This document shows, piece by piece, positions 51,912 to 59,982 of a stretch of DNA of 64,000 bases (position 1 is the stretch's first letter; the number at the start of each line of letters is the position of its first letter). Origin of the DNA: an uncultured Porphyromonadaceae bacterium (lineage in GTDB: Bacteria; Bacteroidota; Bacteroidia; Bacteroidales; Muribaculaceae). The notes under the pieces were generated by a model. It did no database searches and was not told the origin of the DNA. It saw only the letters and a list, made by a program, of their open reading frames with translations. Location: NCBI GenBank assembly GCA_900541865.1, contig UQLO01000001.1:84367-148366 (forward strand), given 5' to 3'. The position numbers and the translations under genes are program-made.

Positions 51912-52653
51912 CCATATTCACCCCGGTCATAGCCTCCACTGCCGCTGCGGCTCGTGCGAGCCACATCCCGGCGAGCGCCGCGAGCCTCTGATTGAGCTGA
52001 CCGACGTGTGGTTCTTCCGCGAAAAGCGCCCTGTGCTCAGCCGGGTGAATCTGACGGTCGACCATGGCGACTTCATAGCCATCACAGGCCCCAACGGCGG
52101 CGGCAAAACTACTTTGCTCCGGCTCATTCTGGGCCTCCTCAAGCCCGACCGCGGTGCTCTCCGATTCTTTGATGCAGCTGGCGCACCTATGCCCTCTCGA
52201 CCGGCTTTCGGCTACCTCCCTCAGAAAAATGCTGTCGACGACCATTTTCCCATTACGGTGCGCGAAGTGGTTGCCAGCGGTCTGCTCGGACGCGGAGGCT
52301 CGCGCTCGGAAAATGCCGAACGTGTTGAGGACGCTTTGGAAAAAGTATGGCTTACCGACCTGGCCCACAGATCAATAGGGCACCTCTCGGGCGGCCAGCT
52401 GCAGCGCGCCCTGCTTGCCCGCGCAATAGTGAGCCGCCCGAGCGTGCTCGTGCTCGACGAGCCGCTGAGCTACATAGACCGCGCCTTCGAGGAGCAGTTA
52501 TACCATATTCTTGAAGAAGAGTCGCAGCGCGCCACCATCTTGCTGGTCAGCCACCAGATGAGCCGCATAGCCGCCATGGCGGGGCGCCACATCCTGGTCG
52601 ACCACACCCTTGAGGAGTGCACCCACCGCATACACTACCGCGGCGAGGAGTGA
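51895..52653 (+). CDS. Zinc-type ABC transporter ATPase (ZnuC-like) with His/Cys-rich N-terminus
   Basis: 252 residues. Walker A GPNGGGKTT, Q-loop YLPQKN, signature LSGGQLQRALLARA, Walker B VLVLDEP and H-loop LLVSHQM are intact. Residues 1-24 contain six His and four Cys (H3, C4, H7, H9, H12, H15, C16, C18, C21, H24), unusual for a cytoplasmic ABC ATPase and likely to bind metal. No start codon is available between this tail and the ABC core, so the tail should be translated. No permease gene follows; the next gene is on the other strand with no gap. The permease must be elsewhere or lost. Confidence 0.87.
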   Translation: MEHCADHIHPGHSLHCRCGSCEPHPGERREPLIELTDVWFFREKRPVLSRVNLTVDHGDFIAITGPNGGGKTTLLRLILGLLKPDRGALRFFDAAGAPMPSRPAFGYLPQKNAVDDHFPITVREVVASGLLGRGGSRSENAERVEDALEKVWLTDLAHRSIGHLSGGQLQRALLARAIVSRPSVLVLDEPLSYIDRAFEEQLYHILEEESQRATILLVSHQMSRIAAMAGRHILVDHTLEECTHRIHYRGEE

Positions 52654-54459
52654 TTAGTCCTCGCAGTAGTGGCGCAGCACGCGGCGGTAGGAATTGAAGA
52701 TCTTGCTCTTGGACACAAAACCCACGTACACACCGTTTTCGACCACCGGAAGATTCCATGCGCCGGTGTCGTCGAAGAGTTTCATAACGGCATCCATGCT
52801 GTCGCCGATTTCGATGCGGGCGGGAGGCATCGACATGAAGGTGCTCACGCGCATGCGGCGGTAGAGCTCGGGGCGAAACATGATGTTTCGGATATCGTCG
52901 AGGAGCACAACGCCCATAAGCTCCTTCTTCTCGTTGATTACCGGGAATAGGTTGCGCTTGCTTTGGGCGATGACGTCGACCATCTCCTTGAGGGTCATTT
53001 CAGGATAGACCGGAAGGAAGTCGGTCTCTATAACATTGTTGACCTTCAGCAGAGTGAGCACAGCCTTGTCCTTGTGGTGAGTGAGCAGTTCGCCGCGCTT
53101 GGCAAGGCGCATGGTGTAGATGGAGTAGGGCTCGAAGAATTTGATGGTGCCGTAGGCTATGGTGCTGACAATGAGCAAGGGAAGGAAGAGTTCGTAACTT
53201 CCGGTAAGTTCCACGGTGAGGAAGATAGCCATCAGAGGGGCGTGCATGACGGCGCTCATTACTCCGGCCATACCGATTAGAGCGAAATTCTTGGTGCTAA
53301 GCTCATAGCCCGAAAAGAGGCCCAAATGGTTTAGGACAAATGCGAAGAGGAAGCCTGTCAGGCAGCCGACATAGAGCGAAGGCGCGAAGGTGCCTCCGAC
53401 GCCGCCGGCGCCGTTGGTTGTCGAAGTGGCGAAGGCTTTGGTGAGAATCACGAGGCCGATGAAGAGAGCCAGAAACCACACCTGGTAGCGGTCGGCATAG
53501 AAAATGGAGCCGTTGACGATGCTGGAGGTGTCGCCCGCCAGAAGGCCCACTATTGCGCCGTAGCCTTCGCCATAGAGAGGCGGAAAGAGGAACACAAGCA
53601 GCGAAAGCATCACGCAGCCGATGGCAGTCTTGGCCCACGGGTTCTTGAAGCGTCTGAAAAAATTCTCCATCATATTCATGGCGCGCGTGAAATAGAGGCT
53701 CACAAAACCGCAGACCAGTCCGAGACCTATCACGTAGGGAATGCGCGAAATGTAGAAATTCTCCGTCTGCGCAAAGAAGAACTCGAACTCATAGCCGGTG
53801 TAGATATATGCTATGGTAGTGCTGGTAATGGAGGCTATAAGAAGGGGCATCACCGACACCGTAGTAAGGTCGAGCATAAGCACTTCCAGAGTGAAAAGCA
53901 TGCCGGCGATAGGCGCCTTGAAGATACCGGCGATGCCGGCGGCGGCCCCGCACCCTACGAGTATCATCAAGATACGCGGGCTCATTCGGAACTGCTGGCC
54001 CAGGTTGGAGCCTATGGCTGCGCCGGTGAACACTATAGGCCCCTCGGCGCCGACCGAACCGCCGAAGCCGATGGTCACCGAGCTGGCAACTATCGAGGTG
54101 TAGATGTTGTGCGGCTTGAGCCGGCTTTTGTTCTGCGAGATGGCGTAGAGCACGCGCGTAACGCCGTGGCTGATGTTGTCGCGCACCACATATCGCACGT
54201 AGAGGGCAGTAAGAATCACACCCACTGCCGGGAGGAGGATATAGAGGTAGTTTCCGCTCTCCATATTGATGCCTCCGGTGAGCACCGTGGAGATGAAATG
54301 GATGAGAAATTTGAGCACAATGGCGGCACAGCCGCTGAAAATGCCCACAAGAAGAGCCAGCACCAGCACGAAGTTTTTCTCCTTGATATGGCGCTCGCGC
54401 CAGAGCAGAAAGCTCATGAACGCTTCTTTGAATCCTCTGTGTATCTTATTTTCAGTCAT
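52654..54459 (-). CDS. ClC-family chloride channel/transporter with CBS pair
   Basis: 601 residues. Ten or more membrane helices fill residues 30-440, then two CBS domains follow (about 455-590) which usually bind nucleotides. Selectivity-filter motifs are GSVGAEGP (134-141, gating Glu 139) and GGVGGTFAPS. At the site of the inner proton glutamate of exchangers the sequence is LEVL (Glu 191, Val 192), the Val form of ClC channels, so a passive channel is possible. It ends the tsaB unit, 11 bases after the transferase gene. Confidence 0.93.
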   Translation of the reverse strand: MTENKIHRGFKEAFMSFLLWRERHIKEKNFVLVLALLVGIFSGCAAIVLKFLIHFISTVLTGGINMESGNYLYILLPAVGVILTALYVRYVVRDNISHGVTRVLYAISQNKSRLKPHNIYTSIVASSVTIGFGGSVGAEGPIVFTGAAIGSNLGQQFRMSPRILMILVGCGAAAGIAGIFKAPIAGMLFTLEVLMLDLTTVSVMPLLIASITSTTIAYIYTGYEFEFFFAQTENFYISRIPYVIGLGLVCGFVSLYFTRAMNMMENFFRRFKNPWAKTAIGCVMLSLLVFLFPPLYGEGYGAIVGLLAGDTSSIVNGSIFYADRYQVWFLALFIGLVILTKAFATSTTNGAGGVGGTFAPSLYVGCLTGFLFAFVLNHLGLFSGYELSTKNFALIGMAGVMSAVMHAPLMAIFLTVELTGSYELFLPLLIVSTIAYGTIKFFEPYSIYTMRLAKRGELLTHHKDKAVLTLLKVNNVIETDFLPVYPEMTLKEMVDVIAQSKRNLFPVINEKKELMGVVLLDDIRNIMFRPELYRRMRVSTFMSMPPARIEIGDSMDAVMKLFDDTGAWNLPVVENGVYVGFVSKSKIFNSYRRVLRHYCED

Positions 54460-54470
54460 TTACAAGACTT

Positions 54471-55901
54471 TTAGACGCCGCGTCCGGTAAGCACTGTAGC
54501 CACCGTGTGCAGCAGTATTTTGAGGTCGATGACCATCGATACATTCTGAATGTACAACAAATCGTAGGGCAAGCGGTCCATCATTTCGTCGACGGTCGAC
54601 GCATAGCCGTATTTCACCATTCCCCAGGATGTTATGCCTGGTCGCACGTGGTGAATAAGCGTGTATGCGGCTTCGCGTTCAAGAAGTTGGGCGGCGAAGT
54701 AGGGTCGCTCGGGGCGCGGGCCCACGATGCTCATGTCGCCGCGAAGCACGTTCCAGAACTGCGGCAGCTCGTCCAGGCGGTACTTGCGCAGCCAGCGTCC
54801 CGTACGAGTTATGCGCGGGTCATTCTCGCTGGAGAGCATGGGGCAGCCGTTTTCCGCATCCGTGCGCATTGTGCGGAATTTCACTATGTTAAACGGGTGC
54901 CGGTGCAAGCCCAACCGTTGCTGGCGGTAGAACACAGGTCCGGAGGAGTCCAACCGAATCGCCACGGCCAGAACAGCCAACAGCGGACTGAGCACGATAA
55001 GAGCGGCCCCCGAAAGGGCTATGTCGGCAAGACGCTTGAAGTTGGCCGTCAGCGGCGCCACGTGCACCGAAGCCACGTCGACCACGGGGTCGGGGCGCAC
55101 TGCGCTCAGGCGCGGCCGCATGGCCATCATGCCGGTGCCTATGCCGAAGGCATAGACGGGCATCTCAAGCCGGTAGAGGCTGTTCATAAGGGCGGTATTG
55201 CGCAGCAACTCCATGTCGGCCAAAGGTATGAAAATGGCCTGTATATGCTCTTTTTCGCAAATTTCCGCGAGCTTGCCCCTGAAGTCCGGCAGACCCGGGG
55301 CGCGGACGCCTTTTCCGCCGCTGAAGGTGCCGACCAGCTTGTAGCCCAACTCGGTTGCCGACCGCTCCATTCCGACGAGGGTGCGGCTCTCCGGTTGGCC
55401 GGGCAAGTAGAGGAGAGCGTGGCGCTGAAGCGCCGCCGGGCTCGGGTGCGCATTCCGCCAGGCCCGCAGCAGCAGGCGCGCCGCTGCCACCGGCACGAAG
55501 AGGCAGCCGAAGAGGATGAGAAGGATTTCGTAGTTGGTGAGGCGCTCCGGAACTTTGTCGTTGAGCAACACGGTGAAGAAAATGCCCAAGGTACCCACAG
55601 CAGATACCCCGACGGCATTGAGCGTCATATCAAGGCGCGAAACAGAGGGGATGGAGCGGTTCCGGTAGCATCCGCAGAAAGCGTACATCAGCAGCATGCA
55701 TGCCGGCACAACCACCTGACCCATGAGTACTATCGGCGTGCGCAGCCACCAGCCCAACTCGGTTTCGTAGTCGCCCGGCAAGCTGTAGAAGCGGATAATA
55801 TTGAACACAAACCACCCCAACGCCACTGCCACGAGGTCGGTGACTAAGGCAGCTCGCGCGCTGCGGCGCGGCCGACGGTCGGGGAGGGGTGCTATATTCA
55901 C
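54471..55901 (-). CDS. Polyprenyl glycosylphosphotransferase (WcaJ-type)
   Basis: 476 residues. Four N-terminal membrane helices (about 17-140), a Rossmann-like CoA-binding domain (about 160-270), a further membrane segment (about 295-318) and the catalytic bacterial sugar transferase domain with KRLADIALSG, YRQQRLG, FNIVKFRTMRTDAE and DELPQFWNVLRGDMSIVGPRP. It adds a sugar phosphate to undecaprenyl phosphate and starts surface polysaccharide units. No other polysaccharide genes are close except the distant flippase at 5027. It overlaps tsaC as ATGA. Confidence 0.94.
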   Translation of the reverse strand: MNIAPLPDRRPRRSARAALVTDLVAVALGWFVFNIIRFYSLPGDYETELGWWLRTPIVLMGQVVVPACMLLMYAFCGCYRNRSIPSVSRLDMTLNAVGVSAVGTLGIFFTVLLNDKVPERLTNYEILLILFGCLFVPVAAARLLLRAWRNAHPSPAALQRHALLYLPGQPESRTLVGMERSATELGYKLVGTFSGGKGVRAPGLPDFRGKLAEICEKEHIQAIFIPLADMELLRNTALMNSLYRLEMPVYAFGIGTGMMAMRPRLSAVRPDPVVDVASVHVAPLTANFKRLADIALSGAALIVLSPLLAVLAVAIRLDSSGPVFYRQQRLGLHRHPFNIVKFRTMRTDAENGCPMLSSENDPRITRTGRWLRKYRLDELPQFWNVLRGDMSIVGPRPERPYFAAQLLEREAAYTLIHHVRPGITSWGMVKYGYASTVDEMMDRLPYDLLYIQNVSMVIDLKILLHTVATVLTGRGV

Positions 55902-56479
55902 GGGCGCAGTATTTTAAATTCGCCGCCGGCACCGAGCCGCATCACCGTGGAGGCGGCAGCCGGCTTGGTTTCGTCGCGACGGCTGGTGCATATGTAGTCT
56001 ACGGCGGAGCGAACTTCGTCGGATATTTCGGCAAAGGTGGCCGGAGTGGGCTTGCCGGAGATATTTGCGGATGTGCTCACAAGGGGCGCACCGAAGGCAC
56101 GGCAGAGGGCGGCACTGAATTCTTCGGTGGTGAGGCGCACTCCCAGGCTGCCGTCGTCGGCCAGCAGGGCCTCCGCAAGGCGCGCACCGGGAGCGGGACG
56201 GTCGTAGACTATTGTCAGAGGCCGCTCGGAGTATTCTATCAGACTGTAGGCTACGTCGGGAATTTCGTCGACGGTGCGTTCGAGCTGAGCGAGGCTGCCC
56301 ACCAGGGTGATGAGAGCTTTGGAGTCGGCACGCTGCTTGATTTTGAACACTTTGGCCACAGCCTCGGCATTGCGGGCGTCGCAGCCAATGCCCCACACGG
56401 TGTCGGTGGGATAGAGGATTACGCCGCCCTTGCGGAGAACGGCCACGGCTTGTCGGATATCGTCGGCGTAGTCGTTCAT
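55898..56479 (-). CDS. tsaC: Threonylcarbamoyl-AMP synthase (TsaC/Sua5 family)
   Basis: 193 residues, YrdC domain only. It makes threonylcarbamoyl-AMP for the t6A37 modification of ANN-decoding tRNAs. GGVILYPTDTVWGIGCDA, KIKQRADSKAL, SLGVRLT and LVSTSANISGKPT are conserved. It lies next to tsaB, its pathway partner, overlapping as ATGA. Confidence 0.95.
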   Translation of the reverse strand: MNDYADDIRQAVAVLRKGGVILYPTDTVWGIGCDARNAEAVAKVFKIKQRADSKALITLVGSLAQLERTVDEIPDVAYSLIEYSERPLTIVYDRPAPGARLAEALLADDGSLGVRLTTEEFSAALCRAFGAPLVSTSANISGKPTPATFAEISDEVRSAVDYICTSRRDETKPAAASTVMRLGAGGEFKILRP

Positions 56480-57174
56480 ACCAATTTCTTGGGCTTTGTG
56501 GCCTGAAAATCCTTGATGTAGATTGGAGTTGAGTAAGCGGTGTCCACGAAGTTTCCGCGAGAGTAGGCAAGATCGGACAATGCGGCCATATTCATAGCCA
56601 GCGGCTCGATGTTTGGCACGAAGAGGGCCTGCGGGCAGTTTTCGAAGAAGGGGCGGGCTTTCTCGGCACCGCTGCCGAAGAAGGCCAGCGGTCGCCCCGT
56701 GGCGCGGAGTTCGGCATAGGAATTTTCGTCGAGGATGAGCGCCTGAGGTTCCATCACGGGCTGCAGGGCGATATCGTAGGCCCCGGTGTAGACTTCCATG
56801 CGGCGGGCGTCGACCATGGGTATATATATTGTGTCGGGGTCGGCGAGGTCGGCCTCAAAGAGAGCCGTGGCCGCCAGCAGCTCCAGCGTGGGAATGCCTA
56901 TAAGAGGTATCTCAAGCGCGTAGGCAAGACCTTTGGCCTCGCTCAGACCGATGCGCAGGCCGGTGTAGCTGCCCGGACCGAGGCTGACGGCAACAGCGTC
57001 GGGCTTGATCGAATGTTCGCTGCAAAAATCCAGACAGTCTTTAAGATAACCGCTCAGCAGGGCGGCATGGTTGCGGCCCTTGAAGTCCTCGCGGTGCACG
57101 GGAACCAGACCGTCGGAAGTAACGGCCGCCGAACATACGCTGCCGGAGGTCTCGATGTTTATAATAGTAGCCAT
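56476..57174 (-). CDS. tsaB: tRNA threonylcarbamoyladenosine dimerisation protein TsaB
   Basis: 232 residues. ASKHA fold with INIETSGSVCSAAV, SLGPGSYTGLRIGLSEAKGLA and PMVDARRMEVYTGAYD. TsaB pairs with TsaD and TsaE for t6A synthesis; those genes are not in the window. It heads the unit tsaB-tsaC-transferase-ClC. Confidence 0.95.
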   Translation of the reverse strand: MATIINIETSGSVCSAAVTSDGLVPVHREDFKGRNHAALLSGYLKDCLDFCSEHSIKPDAVAVSLGPGSYTGLRIGLSEAKGLAYALEIPLIGIPTLELLAATALFEADLADPDTIYIPMVDARRMEVYTGAYDIALQPVMEPQALILDENSYAELRATGRPLAFFGSGAEKARPFFENCPQALFVPNIEPLAMNMAALSDLAYSRGNFVDTAYSTPIYIKDFQATKPKKLV

Positions 57175-57223
57175 TGTGGATTCACACTGTACTCGTTAAT
57201 GCCCTTAGCGGGTCACGCAGGGG

Positions 57224-57231
57224 CAAAGTTA
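57224..57231 (-). promoter_or_regulatory. -7 box (TAACTTTG) of the tsaB unit
   Basis: Perfect TAnnTTTG on the minus strand, 49 bases before the tsaB ATG. Confidence 0.6.
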
Positions 57232-57275
57232 CAAAATTTTCCGCCAATTCTTGGTGCCGACGCCCGAAAATGTTG

Positions 57276-57283
57276 TAACTTTG
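57276..57283 (+). promoter_or_regulatory. -7 box (TAACTTTG) of yicC
   Basis: Perfect TAnnTTTG on the plus strand. It supports the start at 57329 rather than the earlier in-frame codon at 57251, which lies upstream of this box. Confidence 0.6.
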
Positions 57284-57328
57284 CACCTGCGAAGCGTCCC
57301 CGCACTCATTTTTCTTAACTCTGACATT

Positions 57329-58216
57329 ATGCTACTCTCGATGACAGGGTTCGGCAAAGCTACGGCATCTACCCGGACCAAAAAGATATGTGTGGAGATA
57401 AAATCGCTCAACTCCAAGCAACTCGACCTCAATGTGCGCTGCCCGTACTACTTCCGTGAGCACGAAATGGAACTGCGCCAGGCAGTGGGCCGACGCGCCG
57501 AGCGGGGCAAAATCGACCTCAACATAACAATGGAAAACCTCGCCGGTGCTGACTGCACCCCCGGCGCGCATCTCGACGTGCCCCTGCTCAAAGCATATCT
57601 TGCTCAGGTCAAGGAGGCTTGCGCGCAGCTTGGAGTGGCCGAACCCGACGACGTGATGAGTCTGCTGATGCGTATGCCCGACGCCGTGCGTACCGACAAC
57701 GCCGACACCGCCGACGCCGACGACACTGCCGCTCTCGACGGCGCCCTCGAGCTCGCCATAACCGGCCTGCTCGACCACCGCCGTCAGGAAGGGCTCGCCC
57801 TGGAGAAATTCTTCCGCGCACGCATCGACGCCATATCCGACCTCCTTGCCGGCGTGGAGCCCTTCGAGGCCGAGCGTGTGCCCAAAATTCGTATGCGCCT
57901 CGAAGAGAACATTTCCAAAATACCCGCTGTGGAGTTCGACAAGGGGCGCCTGGAGCAGGAACTAATCTTCTACATCGAGAAACTCGACGTCAACGAAGAG
58001 AAACAGCGCCTGCGCCGTCACCTCGACTACTTCCTCGAAACCATGGATGCCCCCAACCCCGGACAGGGAAAGAAACTCGGCTTCATCGCTCAGGAAATGG
58101 GACGCGAAATCAACACTCTCGGCTCAAAGAGCAACCATGCCGACATGCAGGCCATCGTGGTTCGCATGAAAGATGCCCTGGAGCAAATCAAGGAGCAGGT
58201 GCTCAACGTGATGTAG
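57329..58216 (+). CDS. YicC/YloC-family endoribonuclease
   Basis: 295 residues from ATG 57329. The N-terminal signature MLLSMTGFGKA and EIKSLNSKQLDLNVRCP is followed by a helical middle part and the C-terminal GQGKKLGFIAQEMGREINTLGSKSNHADM block with the conserved family residues. YicC proteins are small RNases involved in RNA turnover and stationary-phase survival. A strong hairpin separates it from the next gene. Confidence 0.93.
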   Translation: MLLSMTGFGKATASTRTKKICVEIKSLNSKQLDLNVRCPYYFREHEMELRQAVGRRAERGKIDLNITMENLAGADCTPGAHLDVPLLKAYLAQVKEACAQLGVAEPDDVMSLLMRMPDAVRTDNADTADADDTAALDGALELAITGLLDHRRQEGLALEKFFRARIDAISDLLAGVEPFEAERVPKIRMRLEENISKIPAVEFDKGRLEQELIFYIEKLDVNEEKQRLRRHLDYFLETMDAPNPGQGKKLGFIAQEMGREINTLGSKSNHADMQAIVVRMKDALEQIKEQVLNVM

Positions 58217-58253
58217 CCCACTCGGGAGGAACAGTGAACCTCCCTTTGCATCA

Positions 58254-58286
58254 AGGCGTTTTAATATTACAACTATTAAAATGCCT
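58254..58286 (+). promoter_or_regulatory. Hairpin directly before the DUF4136 start codon
   Basis: AGGCGTTTTAATA (58254-58266) pairs with TATTAAAATGCCT (58274-58286) over 13 bp with one G-U wobble and a 7-base loop, ending 5 bases before the ATG at 58292. A second, GC-rich hairpin (GGGAGG/CCTCCC) lies at about 58224-58244. The first could mask ribosome loading or act as a protein site; it has no T run, so it is not a typical terminator. Confidence 0.55.
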
Positions 58287-58291
58287 ATAAG

Positions 58292-58906
58292 ATGAAAAAA
58301 TTCTTTCCTCTGCTTGCGGCGCTCGTGATGTTCCTCACGGGCTGCTCGCCGTTTACTCTGGTCAACAGCGAGACCTACAACAACGCCGACCTGGCCGATT
58401 ACTCCACTTTCCGCATCGTCACCCCCGCCGACGGCCGTATGATTCCCGGAATGCAGTCTGTGACGTACTACAACATCGCGGCAGCCATCCGCGAGCAAAT
58501 GCTCGAACGCGGCTACACCGAAGACCCCAACTCGCCTCTGCTGATCAACATCGGCCTGACAATCCATAAAGAGATAGCCACCGAACCCGCTCTCCCTCCG
58601 GGCTACACTCCCTATTCCGGCCCCTACTTCAACGGCTACTATCCTTTCTTCATGTATCCGCGCAACCTCTACTGGAGCAACTACTACTCCAATGCCCAGG
58701 TCATCACCGGTATATATAAAGAAGGCGTCCTGACAATGGATATGGTCAACATCGACACCAAAACGCCACTCTACTCCGCTTCCGTATCTACTATCCTCGA
58801 AAACGGCCAGAGCCAGTTCCGAAACCTCAAGGGAATCGCTGAAGCCGTGCAGACACTTTTCTCAAAGTATCCCGTACCGCTGCTGCCTCAGTACCGCAAA
58901 AACTGA
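58292..58906 (+). CDS. DUF4136-type lipoprotein
   Basis: 204 residues. The N-terminus MKKFFPLLAALVMFLTGC is a clear lipoprotein signal with Cys 18. YSTFRIVTPADGR and the C-terminal GIAEAVQTLFSKYP match the DUF4136 layout. A Tyr/Pro/Gly-rich stretch (PGYTPYSGPYFNGYYPFFMY) lies at about 103-122. Function unknown. The T-rich sequence after the stop (58915-58936) may end transcription. Confidence 0.8.
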   Translation: MKKFFPLLAALVMFLTGCSPFTLVNSETYNNADLADYSTFRIVTPADGRMIPGMQSVTYYNIAAAIREQMLERGYTEDPNSPLLINIGLTIHKEIATEPALPPGYTPYSGPYFNGYYPFFMYPRNLYWSNYYSNAQVITGIYKEGVLTMDMVNIDTKTPLYSASVSTILENGQSQFRNLKGIAEAVQTLFSKYPVPLLPQYRKN

Positions 58907-58968
58907 CAGTCGCCGTTTTTTCTTTGTTTTTTCTTTGAGGCTTGATGCAGAGCCGGCGAGAACTTTTA

Positions 58969-59000
58969 TTTGGAGAAACCAAAGAGAATTGTTAACTTTG
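58969..59000 (+). promoter_or_regulatory. Promoter of tRNA-Leu
   Basis: TTTG, 20 bases, TAACTTTG, ending 10 bases before the mature tRNA 5' end. Confidence 0.8.
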
Positions 59001-59010
59001 CGGCTGATAT

Positions 59011-59092
59011 GCGCATGTGGCGTAATTGGTAGCCGCGTTAGACTTAGGATCTAATGTCTTCGGACGTAGGGGTTCGAGTCCCCTCTTGCGCA
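59011..59092 (+). tRNA. tRNA-Leu (anticodon TAG)
   Basis: 82 bases. Anticodon loop CTTAGGA with anticodon TAG, a class II variable arm (TGTCTTCGGACG), and a T arm GGGGTTCGAGTCCCC. The acceptor arms GCGCATG and CTTGCGC pair except for one U-U mismatch. The CCA end is not encoded. A strong terminator follows. Confidence 0.96.
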
Positions 59093-59093
59093 C

Positions 59094-59126
59094 AAAAAAG
59101 CCGACCTCACCGGGTCGGCTTTTTTC
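59094..59126. terminator. Terminator after tRNA-Leu
   Basis: AAAAAAGCCGACC, short loop, GGGTCGGCTTTTTT. The A and T runs let it work in both directions, so it may also end the leftward gene at 59209. Confidence 0.9.
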
Positions 59127-59162
59127 ATTGTTTCCGCCAAGGAAGAATGCTTGGGCGCTCGA

Positions 59163-59188
59163 CGAGGGCTGAAGTCCTCGCTCCATAT
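59163..59188 (+). repeat. CCATA-tagged REP-like hairpin
   Basis: CGAGGGCT, loop GA, AGTCCTCG (one G-U pair) followed by CTCCATAT. It is nearly identical to the copy at 3759-3784, more than 55 kb away. Confidence 0.8.
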
Positions 59189-59208
59189 CTCCTGCATCCG
59201 CTTTTGGA

Positions 59209-59862
59209 TTACGCGCGGTGGGGCATGTGGAGGCGGTTCATTATCTTGGCGGTGAAGAAGTTGACCAGTATCCCGACTACCAATGCCGAGAAGACAGTAC
59301 CTTCGCGCACGCCGACCACGGCGCCGCTGAAGGCCAGCGAGGCTGCCACAGCCAATAATACCAAGGTAACGTCGAAGCACACTTTTGTGCGACCGAAGTT
59401 CCAGCCGTGTGCGCGGCAGGCGTACTTCACGAATCCTTCGGCGCTCATCACGGCCACATTGGGTCTCAGCTCAAGGACTACGCCGAACGACTGCACCAGG
59501 CAGCCTGCAACGAGCAGCCCCCACGCCCAGGCGTAGCCTTCCGGCGAAAGCCATGTGGTGAGAGCCATATTCACGTCCAGGAAGATGGCGAAGATGAGCG
59601 AGAAGGGAATTTGGAGGAGAATCTCCACGCTGTCGCGGCGCGAGCGGTCGTGGCGTATGAACCAGAACTGACCCAGGATGAGGAGCATATTCAGCCCGAA
59701 AGTGGCCATACCGAGCGTGACGGGTGTATAGACGCTCATCACGTAGTTCAGACTGGAGATGGGCGACGTACCCAGCGCAGAACGGATAATGAGCACCACG
59801 CCGAGGGTAAGAAAGTAGAGGCCGGCAACGAAGGTGCCGTATTTTGCAAACGTCTTGTACAT
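59209..59862 (-). CDS. YczE/YitT-like integral membrane protein (DUF6198 type)
   Basis: 217 residues with five to six hydrophobic helices. The start (FVAGLYFLTLGVVLIIRSALGTSPISSL, residues 12-39) carries the LG-x(n)-ALGTSP motif of the YczE/YyaS family, membrane proteins of unknown function. It is a single gene with a full promoter at 59909-59940, and 5' and 3' ends are clear. Confidence 0.8.
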   Translation of the reverse strand: MYKTFAKYGTFVAGLYFLTLGVVLIIRSALGTSPISSLNYVMSVYTPVTLGMATFGLNMLLILGQFWFIRHDRSRRDSVEILLQIPFSLIFAIFLDVNMALTTWLSPEGYAWAWGLLVAGCLVQSFGVVLELRPNVAVMSAEGFVKYACRAHGWNFGRTKVCFDVTLVLLAVAASLAFSGAVVGVREGTVFSALVVGILVNFFTAKIMNRLHMPHRA

Positions 59863-59908
59863 AAATATATTGAAAACCTGAAAGCCGCGGCATCCCGTCG
59901 CGGTGATG

Positions 59909-59940
59909 CAAAATTACAAAATAATTCGCATACGGGCAAA
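59909..59940 (-). promoter_or_regulatory. Promoter of the YczE-like gene
   Basis: Minus strand TTTG (59940-59937), 20 bases, TAATTTTG (59916-59909). All fixed positions match. Confidence 0.8.
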
Positions 59941-59941
59941 A

Positions 59942-59976
59942 GAAAACCCGGCCGCAAGGGGTCGCAGCCGGGTTTT
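59942..59976 (-). terminator. Terminator of the 1192-residue secreted protein gene
   Basis: GAAAACCCGGC pairs with GCCGGGTTTTC around a 13-base loop. It lies about 190 bases after the stop at 60167, beyond the palindromic element. Confidence 0.7.
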
Positions 59977-59982
59977 CATTAT

